Of a stretch of 64,000 nucleotides of DNA, positions 59,477 to 64,000 are shown piece by piece. The stretch covers positions 5,270,001-5,334,000 of the forward strand of contig NZ_CP139447.1 of NCBI RefSeq assembly GCF_047121295.1. The letters run 5' to 3'. The stretch comes from Longispora sp047121295 (GTDB lineage Bacteria > Actinomycetota > Actinomycetes > Mycobacteriales > Micromonosporaceae). The position numbers and the translations under genes were made by a program. The first letter of the stretch is position 1. Each line of letters begins with the position of its first letter. The notes beneath the pieces are model-generated. The model searched no databases. It had not been told where the DNA came from and saw only the letters and a program-made list of their open reading frames with translations.

Positions 59477-59902
59477 CTACTCCCCCTGGTCCCGGCGGCC
59501 CTTCTTGATGTCGCCGCGCACCTTCTTGGCCCGCAGCCGGGCCTGGATCGCCCGCCGGGGGACCTTCGTCGGCCGGCGCGGGGCCGCCGGCGGGGCCAGT
59601 GCGTCGGCCAGCAGGTTGACGAGGCGGGCCTCGGCGGCGCGCCGGTTCTGGAGCTGGGAACGCTGCTCGGAGGCGACGATGACGAGGACGCCGTCGAGGA
59701 GGCGGTCGCCGAGCCGGTCGAGAGCCCGGGCCTTGAGGTAGTCCGGGATCGCCGTGGAGTTGGCCAGGTCGAAGCGCAGCTCGGCCTTGGAGTCGGCGGT
59801 GTTCACGGACTGGCCGCCGGGGCCGCCGGACCGACTGAAGCGCCATTGGAGTTCGGCGCGGGGCAGCGCCACAGAGCCGGTCACCCGCAGTCGATCATCC
59901 AC
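59477..59902 (-). CDS. arfB: Alternative ribosome-rescue factor ArfB
   Basis: 141 residues from GTG 59902. GGQ motif in RSGGPGGQSVNTADSK near residue 20, without the codon-recognition domains of release factors, and a basic tail (AIQARLRAKKVRGDIKKGRR) that enters the mRNA channel. Hydrolyses peptidyl-tRNA on stalled ribosomes. Confidence 0.92.
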   Translation of the reverse strand: MDDRLRVTGSVALPRAELQWRFSRSGGPGGQSVNTADSKAELRFDLANSTAIPDYLKARALDRLGDRLLDGVLVIVASEQRSQLQNRRAAEARLVNLLADALAPPAAPRRPTKVPRRAIQARLRAKKVRGDIKKGRRDQGE

Positions 59903-59937
59903 GCGAGCATGATGCCAGGTCCGGCGGCCGGACGCCG

Positions 59938-60050
59938 GCCCGGGCGGGGCCGGGATGCCCGGGCGGGGCCGGTGGGTGCCCGGGACCGGGGCTGACACCC
60001 CGGGCGGGGCCGGGGCTCACAGGGGCGGGTGCCACGTCGCCGGGCGGGGC
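59938..60050. repeat. Cluster of CCCGGGCGGGGCCGG direct repeats
   Basis: The 15-mer or a one-base variant recurs at about 59938, 59957, 60000 and 60028, irregularly spaced. It fills the gap between arfB and the intergenic element copy C. No gene seen here. Similar GGGCGGGGCC blocks precede copy B. Confidence 0.6.
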
Positions 60051-60090
60051 CGGCGGGGATCCCGGGCCGGTCGGACGGGCCCGGGCCGGG

Positions 60091-60145
60091 CCGACGCTGC
60101 GGGGGCAGGGGTCGCCGTAACCGGAAGAGGGGGTTTGATCGTGGG
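60091..60145 (+). repeat. Intergenic element, copy C
   Basis: GGGGCAGGGGTCGCCGTAACC, then GGAAGAGGGGG, TTTGATC, nearly identical to copy B over about 45 bp. It ends about 30 bp before the stop of the leftward CopC gene. Confidence 0.8.
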
Positions 60146-60177
60146 GCCGCGACCACATGGCCACGGCCCCAGGACGG

Positions 60178-60750
60178 CTAGGCGGAACCGGTGCGGCGGC
60201 GGGCCAGGACCAGTCCGCCGCCGAGGACGACGAGGACGGCCAGGCCGACCAGGATCCAGACCCAGGTCGGGGTGCCGTCGTCCTTGGTGTCCGAGCCGGT
60301 CGGGGCCGCCTGGGTGGCGGTGGGCGCGACCGAGGCCTTCGGGTCCTTCGCCGGGGACGTGGTCGCCGGGGCGGCGGTCGGCTTGTTGCCGGCGGTGGCG
60401 GTGAACGCGAAGCTGTCGGTGACCGGGTCGCCGTCGTCGCTGACCAGCTTGTACGTCACGGTGTACTTGCCCGCCGCGCCCGGCCGGACCTTGACGACCA
60501 CGGTCATGCCGTCGATGGAGGACGGGTCACTGGCCGGGCCGCCGTCGGGGCCGGTCACGGTGACCGAGGTGGTCGCCGGGTCCAGCTTCTCCGCGAAGGT
60601 CAGCGTCACGGAGTCGGGCGGGGTCGCCAGCGTGGCGTTGGCCGCCGGGGAGCTGGACTTGAGCGTGTTGTGCGCTGAGGCGGGGCCGGCGAGGGCTCCG
60701 ACACCAATCAACGCTGCGACCGTGATCACGGCGGCACGACGAAGCCACAC
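60178..60750 (-). CDS. CopC-domain copper-binding protein with C-terminal anchor
   Basis: 190 residues from GTG 60750 behind GAGGAGAA. Signal peptide ends GPASA-HNTLKSSSP, exposing an N-terminal His as in CopC Cu(II) sites. The CopC beta-barrel runs to about residue 120 (TLTFAEKLDPATTSVTVTGP, YTVTYKLVSDDGDPV), followed by a Pro/Thr/Ala stretch and a membrane span (WVWILVGLAVLVVLGGGLVL). Surface-bound copper carrier. No CopD neighbour. Confidence 0.88.
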   Translation of the reverse strand: MWLRRAAVITVAALIGVGALAGPASAHNTLKSSSPAANATLATPPDSVTLTFAEKLDPATTSVTVTGPDGGPASDPSSIDGMTVVVKVRPGAAGKYTVTYKLVSDDGDPVTDSFAFTATAGNKPTAAPATTSPAKDPKASVAPTATQAAPTGSDTKDDGTPTWVWILVGLAVLVVLGGGLVLARRRTGSA

Positions 60751-60823
60751 GGGCTGTTCTCCTCTGATACCGGGGGGAATCGTTCCGGGTATTAGTCGCA
60801 CGAGGAGCCGCCCTGGTTCCCGA

Positions 60824-61606
60824 CTACTTCACGTAGCTCACCAGATCCGCTACGGAGTCGACGACCTTGGATGGCCGGTAGGGGAAGCGCTCGATCTCGT
60901 CGGGCTGGGTGACCCCGGTGAGCACGAGGAACGTGCGCAGCCCGGCCTCGATGCCGCACAGCACGTCGGTGTCCATCCGGTCGCCGATCATGGCCGTCGT
61001 CTCCGAGTGCGCCTCGATCTTGTTCAGCGCCTCGCGCATCATCAGCGGGTTGGGCTTGCCGACGAAGTACGGGTCGACGCCGGTGGCCTTCGTGATCAGC
61101 GCCGCGACGGAACCGCAGGCCGGCAGCGCGCCCTCGGGGGCCGGGCCGGTGACGTCCGGGTTGGTGGCGATGAACCGCGAGCCGTCGTTGATCAGGCGGA
61201 TCGCCCGGGTGATGGCCTCGAACGAGTAGTTGCGGGTCTCGCCGAGCACCACGTAGTCGGGCTCGGTCTCGGTGAGCACGTAGCCGGTCTCGTGCAGGGC
61301 GGTGGTCAGCCCCGCCTCGCCGATCACGTACGCGGAGCCGTTGGGCCGCTGGGCGTCGAGGAACTGTGCCGTGGCCAGCGCGGACGTCCAGATCGACTCC
61401 TCGGGCAGGTCGATGCCCGTGGACAGCAGCTTCGCGCGCAGGTCGCGCGGGGTGTAGATGCTGTTGTTCGTCAGGACCAGGAACCGGCGGCCGGACTCGC
61501 GCAGCGCTCCGATGAACAGGTCGGCCCCGGGGACCATGTTGCCCTCGCGGATCAGGACGCCGTCCATGTCCGTCATCCAGGTCTCGATCGGCTTGCGCTC
61601 CGTCAT
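60824..61606 (-). CDS. HAD-IIA (NagD-like) phosphatase
   Basis: 260 residues from ATG 61606 (ATG 61615 possible). Nucleophile Asp in TDMDGVL, cap domain of class IIA, then VGKPNPLMM with Lys and IGDRMDTDVLCGIEAG with the metal Asp. Hydrolyses small phosphomonoesters such as nucleotides or sugar phosphates; the substrate is not predictable. It is 73 bp upstream of the CopC gene in the same direction. Confidence 0.9.
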   Translation of the reverse strand: MTERKPIETWMTDMDGVLIREGNMVPGADLFIGALRESGRRFLVLTNNSIYTPRDLRAKLLSTGIDLPEESIWTSALATAQFLDAQRPNGSAYVIGEAGLTTALHETGYVLTETEPDYVVLGETRNYSFEAITRAIRLINDGSRFIATNPDVTGPAPEGALPACGSVAALITKATGVDPYFVGKPNPLMMREALNKIEAHSETTAMIGDRMDTDVLCGIEAGLRTFLVLTGVTQPDEIERFPYRPSKVVDSVADLVSYVK

Positions 61607-61690
61607 GACGATCATGCTAGCGGTACGTGACCCCTCGGGCGCGGATCGCTCCCGGCTGGTGGGATCGCGGCGACGCAGGTCACGGCGGGG

Positions 61691-62011
61691 TCAGCTCCGG
61701 GGAACGATGTCCACGCCCCGGTGCTCGGCGTGCACCACGATCGCCCGATAGAGGTCCGCGAACACCTGGGGATGGCACTGCTCGGGCACGCCCTCGATCA
61801 GCTCCGGGGCGTGCCGGCGCGCGTCGGTGAGCACCATCAGCTCCAGCACGCTGGCGACCGTCCCGCCGGGACAGCAGCCGGCCGCGCAGTGGTACACCCT
61901 GGTCAGGGTGCCGGGCCGCACGTCGGCGTCCATCGCGGAGGCGCAGGCGCCGCAGAAGACCAGGCCGCGCAGGCTCCACAGGTCGGTCGGGGCGGTCGTC
62001 GTGGTGGTCAC
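61691..62011 (-). CDS. Zinc-ribbon protein (recombinase-like ribbon)
   Basis: 106 residues from GTG 62011, whose GTG overlaps the TGA of the preceding small ORF. LRGLVFCGACASAMDADV and VYHCAAGCCPGG form a four- or five-Cys zinc ribbon like that of serine recombinases, but no catalytic domain is present. The helical remainder (ELMVLTDARRHAPELIEGV) may be a dimer interface. It could derive from a recombinase or be a separate regulator. Confidence 0.6.
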   Translation of the reverse strand: MTTTTTAPTDLWSLRGLVFCGACASAMDADVRPGTLTRVYHCAAGCCPGGTVASVLELMVLTDARRHAPELIEGVPEQCHPQVFADLYRAIVVHAEHRGVDIVPRS

Positions 62012-62163
62012 GACACCCCTCCCGCCACCCGGAGGGACGCGGCCGGCGCGCTGGGGGGAGCCGCCGGCCGCATCCCACCCCGGGCCCGATGGGCGGTCAC
62101 GGGAGGCGGGGACGACAGCTTCTCCTCGGGGGTACGCCTGTCCGCCCGACTGCAGATGATCAC
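62008..62163 (-). CDS. Small ORF coupled to zinc-ribbon gene
   Basis: 51 residues from GTG 62163, with a strong AGGAGG six bases upstream, ending at TGA 62008-62010, overlapping the next GTG. Arg/Pro/Ala-rich (VIICSRADRRTPEEK...). May be a leader that sets translation of the zinc-ribbon gene. No similarity recognised. Confidence 0.4.
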   Translation of the reverse strand: MIICSRADRRTPEEKLSSPPPVTAHRARGGMRPAAPPSAPAASLRVAGGVS

Positions 62164-62208
62164 GGAGATCCTCCTGGCTGCATGTCCCACTGGATGCTTC
62201 TGCGTTTT

Positions 62209-62219
62209 GGAACTGTTCC
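62209..62219. promoter_or_regulatory. Copy of the XRE operator core
   Basis: GGAAC-T-GTTCC, identical to the core of the palindrome in front of the XRE gene at 63463-63473, placed 46 bp upstream of the coupled small ORF/zinc-ribbon unit. Confidence 0.5.
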
Positions 62220-62293
62220 CAGCCTGCAACGCGCATGTCCAAGGTCACAAGTAGCACCGCCGGCGACACGCTCAGCGATCATCGAAAATGGCA

Positions 62294-62328
62294 CACAGGG
62301 CCGGCACCATCGCGGCGCCGGCCCTGTG
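62294..62328 (-). terminator. Perfect 12-bp hairpin after DUF397 gene
   Basis: CACAGGGCCGGC, 11-base loop, exact complement, 12 bp downstream of the DUF397 stop. The rest of the gap to 62163 is promoter space for the zinc-ribbon unit. Confidence 0.75.
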
Positions 62329-62340
62329 GACAGTCGGGAA

Positions 62341-62538
62341 TCAGACCGGGAACGCGCCACTCTGGACGCGTCCGACGAAGCCGACCCACTCGGCCGCGGT
62401 GAACTCGAGGAGCGGACCGTTGCGGTCCTTGGTATCCCGGACCCCCACCACGCCGTCGTGGCCGAACGCCACCTCGACGCAGTCCGGGGTCGCGCTACCG
62501 CTCTTCGTCGACTTCCGCCAGTTGTCGTACCTGTCCAT
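62341..62538 (-). CDS. DUF397 protein
   Basis: 65 residues from ATG 62538 (GTG 62541 and 62547 in frame; AGGAAGG upstream). WRKSTKSGSATPDCVEVAF and RDTKDRNGPLLEFTAAEW are the DUF397 signatures. These small proteins typically pair with a DUF5753 XRE regulator, as here, and act as its partner or antagonist. It follows that gene within 30 bp. Confidence 0.9.
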   Translation of the reverse strand: MDRYDNWRKSTKSGSATPDCVEVAFGHDGVVGVRDTKDRNGPLLEFTAAEWVGFVGRVQSGAFPV

Positions 62539-62568
62539 CACGCCCACGCGCCTTCCTGCTCCGGCGGC

Positions 62569-63438
62569 TCACCCGCCGGCCTTCGCGAGGCTGGCGATGT
62601 GCGCCGCGCTGCTCGATGGGGACAGTGCCCCCTCGATGAGCCGCTCAAACAACCGGGCGTAGGGGGCCACCTCGTCAGCATCCCCTGACACGACGTCCGC
62701 CGTCAGGTTATCCGCTAACAGGACAACAGGGTCATTCGGGTCCGAAAAGGAAAAGAGGTTATAGGGGCCGCGGGGCACGTACACGGAGATGACATCGATC
62801 TCGATCGGCAGCACCCTGATCGTGACCTGCGGGTGTTCGCACATCCGGGCCAGGTGTTCGAGCTGGCCGGCCATGATGGCGGGCGGCACGGCCAGCCGGC
62901 GCAGCGACTGCTCCTCCAGGATCACGTCGAGGGTCGGGCCCCCGGGCCGGAACACCTCCTGCTGCCGGCGGAGCCGCCCGTTGGCCGTGGCCACCGGGTC
63001 GAACGTGTGCCCGTCGGTCGCGGCCATCGTGTCGTTGCGGGCCCGGATGAACCCCTCGGTCTGCAGGACGCCGGGGACGGCGGCCGGCTCGTACATCCGG
63101 ATCCCGGTCGCGCCGGCCTCCAGGTCGGCCCAGAGCGCCTGGCGGGGGCCCATTCCGGTGAACGCCGGCCGCTCCCACCAGCCGCGCTCGGCCCCGTCGC
63201 GGGCGACCGTGACCAGGTCCATCCACCGCTGGGAGCCGGCCTCGACGCCCAGGGCCTCGAGGACCTTCATCACGTCGCCGATGTCGGGTTTGCGGGCGCT
63301 GGTCTCCAGGCGGGAGATCTTCAGCCGGGAACCGCCGACGATGCGCCGCGCGAGGGCCTCGGAGGTCAGGCCGGCCGCCTTGCGCAGTTCGCGGATCTCG
63401 GTGGCCAGCCGCAGCCTGCGGACGTAGGGACTGGGCAC
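62569..63438 (-). CDS. XRE-family regulator with DUF5753
   Basis: 289 residues from GTG 63438 behind GGAG. HTH_3 domain (REIRELRKAAGLTSEALARRIVGGSRLKISRLE) then DUF5753 ligand-type domain (IRMYEPAAVPGVLQTEGFIRA, EEQSLRRLAVPPAIMAGQLEHLA, EIDVISVYVPRGPYNLFSF). Such pairs with DUF397 are abundant in Streptomyces and relatives and influence development or secondary metabolism. Probably autoregulated through the palindrome just upstream. Confidence 0.92.
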   Translation of the reverse strand: MPSPYVRRLRLATEIRELRKAAGLTSEALARRIVGGSRLKISRLETSARKPDIGDVMKVLEALGVEAGSQRWMDLVTVARDGAERGWWERPAFTGMGPRQALWADLEAGATGIRMYEPAAVPGVLQTEGFIRARNDTMAATDGHTFDPVATANGRLRRQQEVFRPGGPTLDVILEEQSLRRLAVPPAIMAGQLEHLARMCEHPQVTIRVLPIEIDVISVYVPRGPYNLFSFSDPNDPVVLLADNLTADVVSGDADEVAPYARLFERLIEGALSPSSSAAHIASLAKAGG

Positions 63439-63459
63439 GTTTCCGGCTCCGTTCTCAGG

Positions 63460-63483
63460 TTCGGAACTGTTCCGAAGTGGAAC
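63460..63483. promoter_or_regulatory. Probable XRE operator
   Basis: TTCGGAAC-T-GTTCCGAA is a perfect 17-bp palindrome (63460-63476), followed by a third half-site GGAAC (63479-63483). Lies 22 bp upstream of the XRE start. Confidence 0.7.
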
Positions 63484-63555
63484 TCGACACGCCCCGCGAG
63501 CATACGCCGCCCGGCGTGTCGCGTCGACAACCGCGCGCCGTGCGACGATCACCGG

Positions 63556-64000
63556 GTGAAGCACCCGGCTCCCGCCCCCGCCCCGGCCGTCGTGGCCGCC
63601 CTGGCCCGGGCCGGCCGGCACAACGACTACTTCCGGATCGAGACCACCGACGACGGCGCCGACGACTGGCGGCCCGTGACCGGGCTGCTCGGCGACGGCC
63701 TCGACGCCCTGCTCGGCGCCGTGGCCGACCGGCTCGGGCACGACGACCCCCGGGTGGCCGCCTCGATCGCGTTCCAGGGCTACGCCGCGAAGCTCTGGTC
63801 ACCGGTGCTGGCGACGGTCACCGAGGCCGGGGTGCTGCCGGACCTGACCCCGGCGGCACTGCGCTGGCGGTACCGGGCCGGCGAGCCCGTGGGCCTGCTG
63901 CTCTCCCCGGCCGCCGGCTTCGCGACCACCAACCCCATCGAGGTGTACGAGCTGGTCGTCGACCGGCACCTCGGCCCCCTGCTGGCGGCGGTCCGGGACC
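63556..64000 (+). CDS. FhuF-like ferric-siderophore reductase, cut by window edge
   Basis: At least 148 residues from GTG 63556, running off the right edge. FQGYAAKLWSPVLATVTEAG and LPDLTPAALRWRYRAGEP are typical of the actinobacterial FhuF-type (2Fe-2S) reductases; the Cys-rich C-terminus is outside the window. Such proteins reduce siderophore iron in the cytosol. Divergent from the XRE regulator; no iron box was seen in the gap. Confidence 0.65.
   Translation, partial: MKHPAPAPAPAVVAALARAGRHNDYFRIETTDDGADDWRPVTGLLGDGLDALLGAVADRLGHDDPRVAASIAFQGYAAKLWSPVLATVTEAGVLPDLTPAALRWRYRAGEPVGLLLSPAAGFATTNPIEVYELVVDRHLGPLLAAVRD

Noticed and set aside
61691..62011. Serine recombinase gene or insertion sequence
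   Set aside because: Only a zinc-ribbon segment is present; no resolvase domain, terminal repeats or target duplications were found.
1..64000. tRNA, rRNA or riboswitch genes
   Set aside because: No cloverleaf-like sequence with a T-loop GTTCRA context, rRNA segment or known riboswitch core was recognised by eye; a covariance search (tRNAscan/Infernal) would be decisive.

Overview
The window is 64 kb of very G+C-rich DNA (most third codon positions are G or C, GTG starts are common, genes often overlap by 1-4 bp). It encodes SigB/SigF- and SigE-type sigma factors, an XRE regulator paired with a DUF397 protein, a WYL regulator, DUF6412/YidC neighbours and many secreted proteins with actinobacterial signal peptides. 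This points to a large-genome filamentous actinobacterium, probably Micromonosporaceae; that placement is inference. No rRNA, tRNA, CRISPR array or intact transposon was recognised.

Layout. 1-8.1 kb: a truncated secreted lectin/discoidin protein, an epoxide hydrolase divergent from a WYL regulator, an APC-type permease, an Eis-like acetyltransferase and a DUF2127 membrane protein. 8.4-13.7 kb: a secreted subtilase with a chitin-binding tail, a tiny Trp-rich ORF (10 Trp in 29 residues) with its own Shine-Dalgarno and terminator, a SnoaL/DHFR-like/hydrolase cluster, and a SigB/SigF sigma gene facing a STAS protein. 14-19.3 kb: asparaginase, P450, and a DUF1453-histidine kinase-response regulator operon. 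19.4-26.4 kb: secreted penicillin-acylase-like enzyme with a discoidin tail, RraA, DUF4262 and an ExeM/NucH nuclease. 26.6-31.6 kb: a 1502-residue secreted polymorphic-toxin-like protein whose C-terminal tip and following small genes are visibly lower in G+C. 32-38.5 kb: GntR, OsmC, FAD monooxygenase, P-loop kinase, XRE/TPR regulator, small unknown genes and TrmO. 38.6-48.6 kb: ABC-F, LLM flavoenzyme, MazG-like, FtsX permease, an iron-box-linked siderophore-interacting protein, and a three-domain deacetylase-glycosyltransferase-LCP fusion. 48.6-56.5 kb: DUF4037, a SigE-family operon with two paralogous extracytoplasmic proteins, YjbQ, IPP isomerase, PIG-L deacetylase and UbiA prenyltransferase. 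56.6-64 kb: DUF6412/YidC/small membrane protein cluster, DUF2252, ArfB, CopC, HAD hydrolase, zinc-ribbon protein, the DUF397/XRE pair and a truncated FhuF-like reductase.

Structure beyond genes. At least eight copies of an intergenic element of about 55 bp are scattered over the window (near 13.8, 15.2, 22.5, 33.2, 34.9, 38.5, 54.5 and 60.1 kb), most often between convergent genes. Several regulators have palindromes in their own promoter regions, and the core of the XRE palindrome recurs upstream of the zinc-ribbon locus. Perfect GC-rich hairpins mark many gene ends.
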